A stretch of DNA of 64,000 nucleotides from Taibaiella lutea (GTDB lineage Bacteria > Bacteroidota > Bacteroidia > Chitinophagales > Chitinophagaceae), in contig NZ_VWSH01000002.1 of NCBI RefSeq assembly GCF_008629695.1, positions 527,410-591,409 on the forward strand. Direction: 5' to 3'. The notes under the pieces are model-generated. The model had not been told where the DNA came from, did not search any database, and saw nothing but the letters and a program-made list of their open reading frames with translations. This document shows positions 1 through 7,910 of the stretch, piece after piece (position 1 is the first letter of the stretch; the number at the start of each line of letters is the position of its first letter). The position numbers and the translations under genes are program-made.

Positions 1-870
1 TTCGAAGCACGTAACCCATCCAATCCTTCGGTAGTTGCCGAGATTGACGGTGTTGTAAGCTTTGGCGGTATCAAACGTGGTAACCGTGAAATCATGGTTG
101 AAGCGAAAGAAGGTATGGTTAAAAAGTATCTTGTTCCGTTGTCCCGTCAGATTACCGTTCAGGATGGTGACTTTATCAAAGCAGGTAACCAACTTTCCGA
201 TGGTTCTACCACGCCAAGCGATATCCTTGCCATTAAAGGACCACACGCTGTACAGGAATACCTTGTTAACGAGATTCAGGAAGTTTACCGTTTACAAGGG
301 GTGAAAATCAATGATAAGCACGTTGAAGTTATCGTTCGTCAGATGATGCGTAAAGTAAGAATCATTGACCAGGGCGATACCCGTTTCTTAGAAGACGATA
401 CTGTTGATAAGAACGACTTCATGAACGAAAATGACTGGATTTACGATAAGAAAGTAGTGTTGGATTCAGGTGACTCTGAAAAATTACATCCGGGTCAGAT
501 TGTAACCCTTCGTGAAATCCGTGAAGAAAACAGTTCTCTGCGTCGTAACGACAAGAAAATTGTGGAACACCGCGATGCACAACCTGCTACATCTTCACCG
601 TTGTTGTTGGGTATTACCAAGGCTTCACTTGGAACACAAAGCTGGATTTCAGCAGCGTCCTTCCAGGAAACAACCAAAGTATTGTCAACTGCGGCTATCA
701 CAGGTAAATCTGACAATTTGTTAGGCTTGAAAGAAAACGTTATCACCGGCGGCTTAATCCCTGCAGGTACCGGTAACCGTGACTTCAACGAAATGATTGT
801 TGGTTCTAAAGAAGAGTACGAATTGTTGCTTGCCAGCAAAGACGTTCTTGAATTTGATGATGAAGAATAA
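1..870 (+). CDS. rpoC: DNA-directed RNA polymerase subunit beta', C-terminal part
   Basis: The frame is open from base 1, so the gene starts upstream of the window; 289 C-terminal residues are visible. This is the largest core RNA polymerase subunit, and the visible part covers the end of the jaw/SBHM-type region and the conserved C-terminal block. Recognisable stretches are [20 protein letters not shown], the [20 protein letters not shown] block and the [12 protein letters not shown] segment, all typical of beta' near its end. The protein ends in an acidic tail (EFDDEE). The preceding gene would be rpoB in most bacteria but lies outside the window. A strong hairpin follows the stop codon, so this is the 3' end of the rpoBC transcript. 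Identification is certain. Confidence 0.98.
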   Translation, partial: FEARNPSNPSVVAEIDGVVSFGGIKRGNREIMVEAKEGMVKKYLVPLSRQITVQDGDFIKAGNQLSDGSTTPSDILAIKGPHAVQEYLVNEIQEVYRLQGVKINDKHVEVIVRQMMRKVRIIDQGDTRFLEDDTVDKNDFMNENDWIYDKKVVLDSGDSEKLHPGQIVTLREIREENSSLRRNDKKIVEHRDAQPATSSPLLLGITKASLGTQSWISAASFQETTKVLSTAAITGKSDNLLGLKENVITGGLIPAGTGNRDFNEMIVGSKEEYELLLASKDVLEFDDEE

Positions 871-897
871 TAATCTTCGGTAAATTCAGGTATAAAA

Positions 898-952
898 TTT
901 CAAATTACAAACGGGTCGCTTTGAGAAAGGCGGCCCGTTTTGTAATTTGGCT
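898..952 (+). terminator. Intrinsic terminator after rpoC
   Basis: A long near-perfect inverted repeat (arms 901-919 and 931-949, both containing an ACGGGTCGC/GCGGCCCGT core) lies 30 bases after the rpoC stop. The outer arms are AAATTACAAA/TTTTGTAATTT, so an A-tract and a T-tract bracket the GC-rich core. Confidence 0.85.
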
Positions 953-979
953 ATGTGCTTTTTTTTCTGTTAAATAATG

Positions 980-987
980 TATGTTTG
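980..987 (+). promoter_or_regulatory. Bacteroidota-type -7 element (TAnnTTTG)
   Basis: TATGTTTG matches the TAnnTTTG element of the Bacteroidota primary sigma factor. It lies 38 bases before the ATG at 1025 and overlaps the upstream in-frame ATG at 977, which argues that 977 is not the start. No clear -33 TTG is seen at the usual spacing. Confidence 0.5.
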
Positions 988-1024
988 CCCGCTAAAAAAT
1001 CCTTCCAAAATAAAAACCTTGTCA

Positions 1025-1534
1025 ATGAAGAAATGCATACTATTATCAGTTTTGCTATTTATCAGCACATTTAGTTTCGCTCAAAAATGTAAATACTTTT
1101 TAGAAAAGAAAGATCCATTTACGGGTAAATTAACACTCGGAATGTCATGTGAGCTTCTGAAAACCTGGAGAATCGGTTTAGCAAAGACAGACACAATTTA
1201 TTCAATGGATTTACAGGTAACATTTCCAGGAGTTATGGAAGAGAGCATAAATAAAGGTGACACATTAATGATAGCTTTAGAAAATGATAAGCCACTTATT
1301 TTATTTGCTGTCGATAAATCATCCTTTGCATCTGATGTGGTAGGAATTGGAAATGGCAGATCTATTATATCCATCTATAACCCTTTCTATGCAGTAACAA
1401 AGGAAGATATTATAAGATTATCTGCCAATAATATAATTGCAGTTAAGGTTTATTTGGGGCCATCAGCTTATTCTATAGATATTCCGGAAAAAAATGCTAA
1501 AAAAATAACTAAGGCCGCAAGTTGTTTATTATAG
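1025..1534 (+). CDS. Hypothetical secreted protein
   Basis: A 169-residue protein with a clear signal peptide (MKKCILLSVLLFISTFSFAQ) predicted to be cleaved after Ala-Gln, so it is periplasmic or surface exposed. I do not recognise a family. The mature part is beta-rich, contains a repeated use of Asp-Thr/Ser and ends in a Cys-Leu-Leu tail. An ATG 16 codons upstream is in frame, but it would place extra residues before the signal peptide and overlaps a probable promoter, so 1025 is preferred. The gene stands alone between the rpoC terminator and the accessory island. Confidence 0.6.
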   Translation: MKKCILLSVLLFISTFSFAQKCKYFLEKKDPFTGKLTLGMSCELLKTWRIGLAKTDTIYSMDLQVTFPGVMEESINKGDTLMIALENDKPLILFAVDKSSFASDVVGIGNGRSIISIYNPFYAVTKEDIIRLSANNIIAVKVYLGPSAYSIDIPEKNAKKITKAASCLL

Positions 1535-1559
1535 TGTCTATTAAAATAGAACTCAACAA

Positions 1560-1588
1560 GTGTCCCACACTTCAAAAGTGTGGGACAC
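1560..1588. repeat. Perfect 13-bp stem-loop
   Basis: GTGTCCCACACTT (1560-1572) pairs perfectly with 1576-1588 across a 3-base loop. It lies 26 bases after the secreted-protein stop. No T-tract follows, so it may be a processing or REP-like hairpin rather than a classic intrinsic terminator. Confidence 0.6.
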
Positions 1589-1667
1589 CTGTGATCAAGC
1601 GCCAAATCAATCAGCAAATCAGACTCGTAAACAAAAAAGTCTTAAATTTATATCAAAACAGATAGCT

Positions 1668-1898
1668 ATGGATACGGCAATGATAAAAGAACAGCTTCAT
1701 AATTATATTGAACGTGCAGATGATAAGCATTTGGAGGCTATATATGTATTGCTGGAAAAAGAAATAGATACTGATGCGCTTAGGAAAGAGCTTATTCAGA
1801 AAGAAAGAGCTAAATATCTTAATGGAGAAGAGAAATCTTATAGTCCTGAAGAGGTTAAAGCAATGGCATTAAATAAGTCTGAACGGGATGCAATATAA
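1668..1898 (+). CDS. Antitoxin-like small protein, orphan
   Basis: A 76-residue acidic helical protein starting MDTAMIKEQLHNYIERADDK. It resembles the short addiction-module antitoxins common in Bacteroidota that open with MDTxxIKxxLHxYIExADDK and are normally followed by a RelE/ParE toxin. The reading frame is open upstream to 1560, but that part would begin inside a perfect hairpin, so the ATG at 1668 is chosen. No toxin ORF follows: within 60 bases the sequence turns into interspersed repeats. It is therefore an orphan, perhaps a remnant of a toxin-antitoxin pair whose toxin was lost when repeats inserted. Function is inferred from family resemblance only. Confidence 0.6.
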   Translation: MDTAMIKEQLHNYIERADDKHLEAIYVLLEKEIDTDALRKELIQKERAKYLNGEEKSYSPEEVKAMALNKSERDAI

Positions 1899-1906
1899 GA
1901 TTCCCC

Positions 1907-1936
1907 CGCTTGTGCGGACGTGCCGCCTGTTCAGCA
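1907..1936. repeat. Interspersed 30-bp repeat, copy 1
   Basis: This 30-base segment (starting CGCTTGTGCGG) recurs at 3714-3743 with three differences. Both copies are in non-coding DNA at the two ends of the accessory island, about 1.8 kb apart and in the same orientation. Confidence 0.65.
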
Positions 1937-1952
1937 CACGTAATCATCGTTC

Positions 1953-2011
1953 TTTGTCATTCCGTTAGGAATCTATAATACCCACAATAGATTCCTGACG
2001 GAATGACAATA
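1953..2011. repeat. Palindromic interspersed element (TTTGTCATTC family)
   Basis: Two roughly 24-base arms (about 1954-1978 and 1987-2010) form an imperfect inverted repeat beginning TTTGTCATTCCGTTAGGAAT and ending GAATGACAAT. The same TTTGTCATTC terminus forms a short perfect palindrome at 26502-26522, so this appears to be a dispersed palindromic repeat. Confidence 0.65.
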
Positions 2012-2061
2012 GGTTGTGTTTGTCCCCGCAGAGTGTCCTGCAAGGCGCTCTACGGAAATAA

Positions 2062-2292
2062 GCCATTCACCCGACGCACAGGACCATTCACTCGACGCAC
2101 AAGGCCATTCACTCGTTGCATGAGGCCATTCACTCGACGCACAGGTCCATTCACTCGACGCACAGGTCAATTCACTCGACGCACAAGGCCATTCACCCGA
2201 CGCAAAGGTCAATTCACCCGACGCACAGGGCCATTCACTCGACGCACAAGGCAATTCACTCGTTGCACAAGGCCATTCACTCGTTGCTTTAC
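2062..2292. repeat. 21-bp minisatellite A, 11 units
   Basis: Eleven consecutive 21-base units of the type GCCATTCACTCGACGCACAA(G) with 1-5 substitutions each and no length change. The period is seven codons, so several frames stay open and would encode heptads (for example AIHSTHK or RPFTRRT on +, and SSEWPCA on -). Mutations fall at all codon positions and no start/RBS is convincing, so I treat it as a repeat array and not a gene. It lies 47 bases beyond the 3' end of the RadC-like gene. Confidence 0.9.
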
Positions 2293-2338
2293 CGCCGAAC
2301 TTACGTTTTCATGACTATTTCAAATAAAAACAATCAAA

Positions 2339-3028
2339 TCACTCTGCCTTCAACCTCGTAATAACAGCTTTGCTCAAACCCGTTATCTTCATTATAGCCT
2401 CTATAGCATAACCTTCTTTCTTCATCTGACGGGCAATTTCCTTTTTGCCCTTTTCCTCTGCTTTCTCAATTTCCTTCGCCATCTTTTCTAACCGCTTTTT
2501 AATCTCATAAGCAGGCACATATTTAAGGCTTTGTTCCAGTTCGTTCAGTAAGCCACTGTCCAGAAAGCTGTAATAATCCGTCTCGCTGATGATCAGGTGA
2601 TCTTTTAAAGGCACATTCATTATCCTGCCCACCTGTATCAGTTGGTCGGTAATGTCCTTGTCACGCTCACTCGGCTTAAGCTCGCCGCTGGGGTGGTTAT
2701 GCACCAAAATAACCTTAACCGCTCTTTTCTGCAACGGAATGCTATACACCTCCATCGGTTCCACCAATGTCTTGTTGACCGTTCCCAGACTTACCAGTTC
2801 AATGTTCAGTATGCGGTAAGCAGTGTCCAGGCTTACCGTCCACAAATGCTCGCGGTTGCGGTCTATCCTGCTTTCACGCACCAATATACGCTGCATAATG
2901 CCGTACAGATCCTCAGCACACAAAACCTTTATCTTCTCCTCTTTTTTTAAACGTATGTTCATTGCACACTCAGTATAAGGCATAAATATAAGGCTTTCCA
3001 TGAATTGCAGAAAACCTTGTTCCAACAT
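2339..3028 (-). CDS. RadC-like JAB/JAMM domain protein with Rpn-type C-terminal tail
   Basis: A 229-residue protein of the RadC/DUF2466 group. The JAMM metal site is intact: LVHNHPSGELKPSERD supplies H110, H112 and D123, the usual zinc ligands. The stand-alone Bacteroidota type lacks the N-terminal helix-hairpin-helix of chromosomal RadC and begins with a short helical segment (KIKVLCAEDLYGIMQ). The last 50 residues are unusual: a highly charged coiled segment followed by IARQMKKEGYAIEAIMKITGLSKAVI, which looks like the C-terminal tail of Rpn/PD-(D/E)XK transposase-like nucleases. Internal starts at 2983 or 2962 (MNIRLKKEEK) are plausible. Such genes are frequent on mobile islands; the flanking minisatellites and MITE-like element fit that. 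The biochemical role is not established. Confidence 0.82.
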   Translation of the reverse strand: MLEQGFLQFMESLIFMPYTECAMNIRLKKEEKIKVLCAEDLYGIMQRILVRESRIDRNREHLWTVSLDTAYRILNIELVSLGTVNKTLVEPMEVYSIPLQKRAVKVILVHNHPSGELKPSERDKDITDQLIQVGRIMNVPLKDHLIISETDYYSFLDSGLLNELEQSLKYVPAYEIKKRLEKMAKEIEKAEEKGKKEIARQMKKEGYAIEAIMKITGLSKAVITRLKAE

Positions 3029-3060
3029 CGGGGCAAATTGTTAATGCCGGAAAATAGAAA

Positions 3061-3344
3061 AAACATTAATTGACTATCCGCATGCAGGCAACAAAATATT
3101 TAGATCATCCCGTAGGGATTTAATATTGGTAGCATATTTTAAACCGCTCTGTTAAGACCCCATCGGGGTCACATTGCATCATTACAAATGGACAAAAACA
3201 AATGCGGCTATTCAATCTTGTCCCTACAGGACAAACCAATAATATGTAATCTACATTGCTACCAATATTAAATCCCTACGGGATAAATTCGGTTTGTTGT
3301 TTGCTGTTTTTGTTTCCACATGCGGATAGTCAGTAAACATTAAT
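3061..3344. mobile_element. MITE-like palindromic element with direct-repeat flanks
   Basis: Terminal inverted repeats TGACTATCCGCATG (3071-3084) and its complement (3319-3332) bound a 262-base non-coding element. Inside, a perfect 28-base inverted repeat pairs 3107-3134 with 3257-3284, and small palindromes occur at 3107-3119, 3156-3170 (GACCCCATCGGGGTC), 3219-3233 (TGTCCCTACAGGACA) and 3272-3284. The 10-mer AAACATTAAT lies directly at the left end (3061-3070) and two bases outside the right end (3335-3344), as a target duplication would. There is no ORF, so it would be moved in trans. ATCCCTACGGGAT-type palindromes are REP-like. Confidence 0.7.
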
Positions 3345-3442
3345 CATTTAGCGATATTCCTTAAAAAATTAACCTACTGTACCTAAAGTTTTAGCTGATG
3401 AGGTTAGTTGTTTAGCTTTTTTCAGTTGCTTAAATGCTCCAT

Positions 3443-3641
3443 TTAGCCGAAAAAGCCAAATACATCATTAAATAAGCCAAACGCATCATCGAAAGACTTA
3501 AACACATCATTAAATAAGCCAAATACATCATTAAAATACTTAAAAACTTCATCAAAAGACTTAAACGCCTCGTCAGGGGAGTTAAAAATATCATCAAAAG
3601 GCTTAAACATATTATGAGGTGCTTTAAAAATATGGCGAATA
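3443..3641. repeat. 21-bp minisatellite B, about 9 units
   Basis: Nine 21-base units run from 3453 to 3641 (type AAGCCAAATACATCATTAAA(T), alternating with GACTTAAACACATCATTAAA(T)). The period is the same as minisatellite A but the sequence differs. On the minus strand an ORF from ATG at 3610 to TAA at 3443 encodes 55 residues made of heptads of the form F-(D/N)-D-(V/A)-F-(K/G)-(S/L). Most substitutions between units are conservative in that frame (D/N, V/A/I, K/G), although no ribosome site is obvious. It sits just outside the 5' end of the RadC-like gene. Confidence 0.85.
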
Positions 3642-3713
3642 GACCTTAAAATTTAGGATGGAAAGTCAAATATTTGCTAACTGCTTTCAATTTTCTGTAG
3701 GTGCACGAATCCT

Positions 3714-3743
3714 CGCTTGTGCGGGCGTGCCGCCCGTTTAGCA
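3714..3743. repeat. Interspersed 30-bp repeat, copy 2
   Basis: Second copy of the repeat at 1907-1936 (27 of 30 bases identical, same orientation). The surrounding 3645-3976 stretch is otherwise AT-rich non-coding DNA ahead of the large surface-protein gene; I see nothing else there except a short ATTAGCCATT duplication near 3776-3790. Confidence 0.65.
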
Positions 3744-3976
3744 TTCGGTTAGCTTGCAATAGACGCATAATTATTAGCCATTAGCCATTATTTGTTTGTG
3801 ATAAATACATAATTATTCTACAGGTATTTTGCTTTTTCATGCAATGTAGGGCATGATTATGAGGTGTTTTTTAGTTATTGAAATTATTTATATTCATGTT
3901 ATATTGATTTTTGGCATAATTTTTGTAGTACTTATATGCATAGACCTTTTTAACCTTAAAAGACTGCATATATATT

Positions 3977-5167
3977 ATGAAAAATATACTACTAATCAGC
4001 GTTTTAATCTTAGCATCAACAGGCAATTCATTTTCTCAGGACTATCTCGGATTATCTTCCGGTAATTACGGAGGCATTCAATCCGTAATGTTACAACCGG
4101 CAAATGTAGCCGACAGCAGATATCAATTTGAAGTAAACCTTGTTTCTACATCATTAAGTTTCCATAATAATTATGTCGGGCTTTCCCGCAGCTTTTTTAC
4201 CCAAAACTTTTTTTCTTTTAAGGGTTATGATAATTTCAGCGACTTTAAGGCGAAGGAATTACGGAAAGATGATTATCTGAGAGAGAATGTTTTTGTAAAA
4301 GCCAATAACCGGATTAATTTTCCTTCCCTTTTACTTACAACCGGAAAAAATTCAGGAATAGCCTTAAACATCCAATCAAGAACCGGAATAAGCATAGAAA
4401 ACCTGAATCCTTTATTGGCCGAACAAGCCTATGATGAATGGGGCAATGCCTCGCTATACGGACAGAACTATATAACCGACGGCCTGGATATAAATGGCCT
4501 CAACTGGATTGAAATCGGATTTACCTACGGCAAGGTTTTACTCAACAATGAAAGGCACTTTTTGAAAGCCGGTGTTACTGCAAAATACTTAGGCGGCGTG
4601 TCTTCGTTTTATTTCAATTCGGATGATTTGAATGTAAGAGCAGACAACGATTCCATGCTTTATATTCAGTCTCCTGAAATCAGGTACGGGCATAGCGCCA
4701 CAAACATATCGGCTGGTATCAATTCCTCATTCAGGCCCGATGCATCTGCTTTCGGTTTTGATATGGGTTTGGTATATGAGTTCCGCGGACAAATAGAAAA
4801 CTTCAAATTTCTAAAATATGATAGTGACTACAATTTGAAAGTTGCAAAACGTCGGGACAGGAATAAATACACCTTTAAAGTAGGTGTATCCTTACTCGAT
4901 GTCGGTAAGTTTAACTTTCAGTCCACACCCGAAGCCCGCAACTTTTCTATCAATGATCAGATAAACCTGAATACCATCAATACCAAAAACCTGAAAGACC
5001 TCGATGCTGTAATTGCTGATCATGGTACTTATACTTCAGGCGCAAAAGAGTTTTCAGTGGCTTTGCCAACTGCTTTTTCTGCTCAGGTCGATGTGCATTT
5101 ATACAGAGGTTTTTATATAAACGGAATGATGTACAAGCCCGTAAAAGCATTTAATAATAATTGCTGA
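3977..5167 (+). pseudogene. DUF5723-type outer-membrane protein, N-terminal fragment of a frameshifted gene
   Basis: First of three fragments of one gene spanning 3977-7834. It begins with a signal peptide (MKNILLISVLILASTGNSFS) and continues as a beta-rich outer-membrane barrel-like domain resembling DUF5723 (LGLSSGNYGGIQSVMLQPAN near the mature N terminus is characteristic). The frame ends at VKAFNNNC-stop. Removing one T from the AATAATAATTGCTGAT stretch at about 5154-5168 joins it to FRINTPDYYAVTPRWESKT, which is clearly the continuation of the same domain. Start and RBS are ordinary. The intact product would be about 1,285 residues and would anchor to peptidoglycan through its C-terminal OmpA domain. 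It may be a pseudogene, an assembly error or a phase-variable gene. Confidence 0.75.
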
Positions 5168-5900
5168 TTTCAGGATCAACACACCCGATTATTATGCCGT
5201 TACGCCCCGTTGGGAAAGTAAAACAGCGGGTATATACATTCCCGTGGCCATTAATAACCGTAATGAAATCAGTGCAGGCGCCACAGTGCGCGTAGGGCCT
5301 GTATTTGTAGGTACTTCCAATTTGTACTCCATGCTGAGGAAAGACAACATCAAAAGAGCAGATATACACGTAGGGTTGAAGATTCCGTTGGCATTCGGCA
5401 AACCAAGCAAAACAAATATGTGGCTGAAAAAGACATTCAGTGATAATGATGATAATCACATGCCTGATACAACCAGCATAGATAATGCCGTAGACTCTGT
5501 GGCAGCACCGGAGAAACAAAAGGTAAAAGACATGGCAGTACCGCAGCAGCCAGAGGTAAAAGAAACGCCTCCTGCTCCTGAAAGGAGTCAACCTGCTGTG
5601 CAGCCTATCAATATTATCATCAACAATTATAACAGTCCCGGCACTATGCCTGCTTCGGTTCAGACATACAGTGTTCAGCCGGCTGCAAACATGGGCAGCG
5701 ACTCTGTAATTATTAAAGTTCCGGTTGCAAAACCAGATTCAGGCAAGGCTGAACTGGACAATATTCAAAAACAGATTGACAGCCTTAAACTGCAAATGGA
5801 GGAGAAAAAGAAAGTATTGGAGAGAATGCAGCAACAGCAGCAGGACAGCATCAATAACGGAGCCCTACAACCGGGCAGTAAAAAAAAAATGACACAATAA
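5160..5900 (+). pseudogene. DUF5723-type protein, middle fragment (end of barrel plus Pro/Gln-rich linker)
   Basis: This frame is open from about 5160 although the first usable start is a GTG at 5244. It encodes the last barrel strands (VAINNRNEISAGATVRVGPV, SMLRKDNIKRADIHVGLKIP), then a low-complexity Pro/Glu linker and a coiled-coil segment rich in Gln (LKLQMEEKKKVLERMQQQQQ). It stops soon after a run of ten A bases (5880-5889). One extra A would change GSKKKMTQ-stop into GSKKKNDTITGAQINQAYG, running directly into the third fragment. The first shift is +1 and the second -1, so the net frame is restored. Poly-A runs of this length are prone to replication and transcription slippage. Confidence 0.7.
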
Positions 5901-5980
5901 CCGGGGCACAGATAAATCAGGCTTATGGCTTATCAGGTAATGAAGAGGATAGCCTGAATAATGCTTATTACAATAAAAGA

Positions 5981-7834
5981 ATGGCAGAGTTGCAGGCACA
6001 GCTTTCCAGCCTTGTAATTCAAAATGAGGCTTTGGATAGCCTGGCGGATGCTACGCAATGGATAATTTCCGGCAGCAATGTTCCTGATTCAGATACTTTG
6101 GCTCGGTCTTACATCCGGGAAGAAACATTTAAAACAGTTGTGGACACATCAATTGTTGACAACAAAAGAGATATTGTCGCTGATGCTGTAAAAGACAGGA
6201 TGTTGGAGGTTCAAGATAATACACAGGTTATTTCATTGGAAAAAGATTCTTTGATAAACCAGCCGGATACCGCTGAAATTTTTGACGAAGTGCTGATAGC
6301 CAAAAACAAAGAGATGGTTTCACAATTGAAATCAAATGACTCTTTGATAAATAAAACGAATGCCGGTAAAACCCCGAACGGTTTACTGACTATTTCAGGC
6401 ACCAGACAAGTTTCACAATCAAATGATTCATCTGACAGTAAAACCAATGTCAATAAAGGTTCAAAAAGTTTCCTGACAGGTAATCCTGTAATTGGTCCTG
6501 TGGTAAATAAAGAAGTAACAGATACAGTGTCGGACGAATTGGTGCGTGTCAAAAAAGATACGATGGAACTTCAGGCACGTATTCCGTATCCGGCAGATTC
6601 ATTAAAGAATACTACCAATATCGGTAAAACTTCGAACGATTTACTGACTATTTCAGGCACCAAACAAGTTTCGCAACCGAATGATTCGTTGAACAATAAA
6701 ACCAATATCAGTCAAGGCTCAAAAAGCTTCCTGACGGGTAATGCGGTGGCCGTTCCTGTTGTAAATAACGACAACAAAAGCAACGAAGATATTGCCTTAC
6801 TTCAGAAACAGATCAAAGTTTTGGAAGATTCCTTAAAAAACAGCGCTGTTGTCAGCAAAAACACTCTGCTTACAGCTTCCGATACAAACGCGATTTCGCC
6901 ACAACAATCGAAGGATTCAGTCAAAAATAAAATGGATGCAGGCAAAGCTTCAAAGAATTTGCCTCCTGCTTCGGATAACGATGAAGTTTCAAAGTTGAGG
7001 GCTGAACTTTCCGCTTTGCAAAAAGAGAATGAAAGCCTGACTAATCAACTGGATAAAACCACAGTCACTCCTGCAAATTCGCCTGATAAGAGCAATCAGC
7101 TACCCGGCAGTGGAAATGTCGACTCAGAGAAAGGCATAAACGCATTGAAATCAGAAATCAGGTCTTTAAAAAGTACTATTGAAAATAATAACAACCAGGC
7201 TACAAGCTCCCGAAGAAGCCTTTTGCCAGCTGTTGTTCCAGCTATTGGTATTGACGTTGGCAAAACCAAAACAGAAACGGTAATTCAGCATGATACCGTA
7301 TTTGTAGAAAGGCCTTCGGACACTATAAGCCACATTGATACGGTCAGACTTACAGATACAATAATGGTTAAAGATACCCTTAGAATATCGGACACCGTAG
7401 AGCAAATAGTTCGTGACACTGTTCAGCAAACTATAGTAAAAGATTCTGTAGTAACTGTAACTAATGTTATCGATAAACAAAAGGAATCTTTACTGGCATT
7501 GCCACCGTACGTTATTTTGTTTGATTTAGGTAAAAGCAATGTGAAATTAGTGTATCGTAAAAGGCTTGATTACTATGCTTCGCAATTAATGCAGCATAAA
7601 GATTTAAAAATTGTTATAACCGGCCATACGGATAAAACAGGAAGTGTTGCAAACAATTTAATCCTGTCCGAAAACCGCGCCAAAAGCATTTCTGCCTATT
7701 TGAACAGTAAAGGTGTAAGCAGTGATGACATGCAGATTAGCAGCCTGGGGGAGGCTGAACCTATTGTAGAAAATGACACTAAAGAAGGACAAAGTCAAAA
7801 CAGAAGGGTAGAATTAATATTCAAAGAGAAATAA
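5981..7834 (+). CDS. OmpA-family C-terminal fragment with coiled coil and internal repeats
   Basis: Third fragment of the same gene; the frame is actually open from about 5890. An ATG at 5981 would start a 617-residue protein without a signal peptide, so it is unlikely to work alone. It holds a Ser/Asn/Lys-rich region with an 86-residue duplication (SLINKTNAGKTPNGLLTISG at about 6338 and SLKNTTNIGKTSNDLLTISG at about 6599; 258-base offset) and a decayed third copy, a coiled coil (LRAELSALQKENESLTNQLD), a run of DT-rich repeats (HIDTVRLTDTIMVKDTLRIS), and finally an OmpA_C peptidoglycan-binding domain from about residue 505 (VILFDLGKSNVKL, ITGHTDKTGSVANNLILSENR, NRRVELIF). The OmpA binding residues (D in HTD, R in SENRA) are present. 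Confidence 0.75.
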   Translation: MAELQAQLSSLVIQNEALDSLADATQWIISGSNVPDSDTLARSYIREETFKTVVDTSIVDNKRDIVADAVKDRMLEVQDNTQVISLEKDSLINQPDTAEIFDEVLIAKNKEMVSQLKSNDSLINKTNAGKTPNGLLTISGTRQVSQSNDSSDSKTNVNKGSKSFLTGNPVIGPVVNKEVTDTVSDELVRVKKDTMELQARIPYPADSLKNTTNIGKTSNDLLTISGTKQVSQPNDSLNNKTNISQGSKSFLTGNAVAVPVVNNDNKSNEDIALLQKQIKVLEDSLKNSAVVSKNTLLTASDTNAISPQQSKDSVKNKMDAGKASKNLPPASDNDEVSKLRAELSALQKENESLTNQLDKTTVTPANSPDKSNQLPGSGNVDSEKGINALKSEIRSLKSTIENNNNQATSSRRSLLPAVVPAIGIDVGKTKTETVIQHDTVFVERPSDTISHIDTVRLTDTIMVKDTLRISDTVEQIVRDTVQQTIVKDSVVTVTNVIDKQKESLLALPPYVILFDLGKSNVKLVYRKRLDYYASQLMQHKDLKIVITGHTDKTGSVANNLILSENRAKSISAYLNSKGVSSDDMQISSLGEAEPIVENDTKEGQSQNRRVELIFKEK

Positions 7835-7856
7835 GCCGGAATAACGGTAATGTTTA

Positions 7857-7897
7857 AGCAAAACAGGCTAACATGAAAGTGTTAGCCTGTTTTGTTT
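7857..7897. terminator. Bidirectional terminator between convergent genes
   Basis: AAAACAGGCTAACA pairs with TGTTAGCCTGTTTT across a six-base loop (7859-7893), with A- and T-tracts on both sides. It serves the OmpA-type gene on + and the lipoprotein gene on -. Confidence 0.85.
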
Positions 7898-7910
7898 ATT
7901 TGGGATTTAC

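Noticed and set aside
977-1024. Upstream ATG for the secreted protein at 1025-1534
   Set aside because: It overlaps a TAnnTTTG promoter element and would add 16 residues before a normal signal peptide.
2062-2292. CRISPR array
   Set aside because: Units are contiguous 21-base repeats without unique spacers, and no cas genes are present.
1973-2361. Protein-coding genes over minisatellite A
   Set aside because: Open frames on both strands result from the 21-base (seven codon) period; substitutions do not favour any frame and no start is convincing.
3453-3641. CRISPR or iteron origin
   Set aside because: Repeats are contiguous and diverged; there is no replication initiator gene or spacer pattern nearby.
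5154-5889. Programmed ribosomal frameshifting of the OmpA-type gene
   Set aside because: No slippery heptamer with a downstream pseudoknot is seen at the first site; an indel or sequencing error is simpler, although slippage at the A10 run stays possible.
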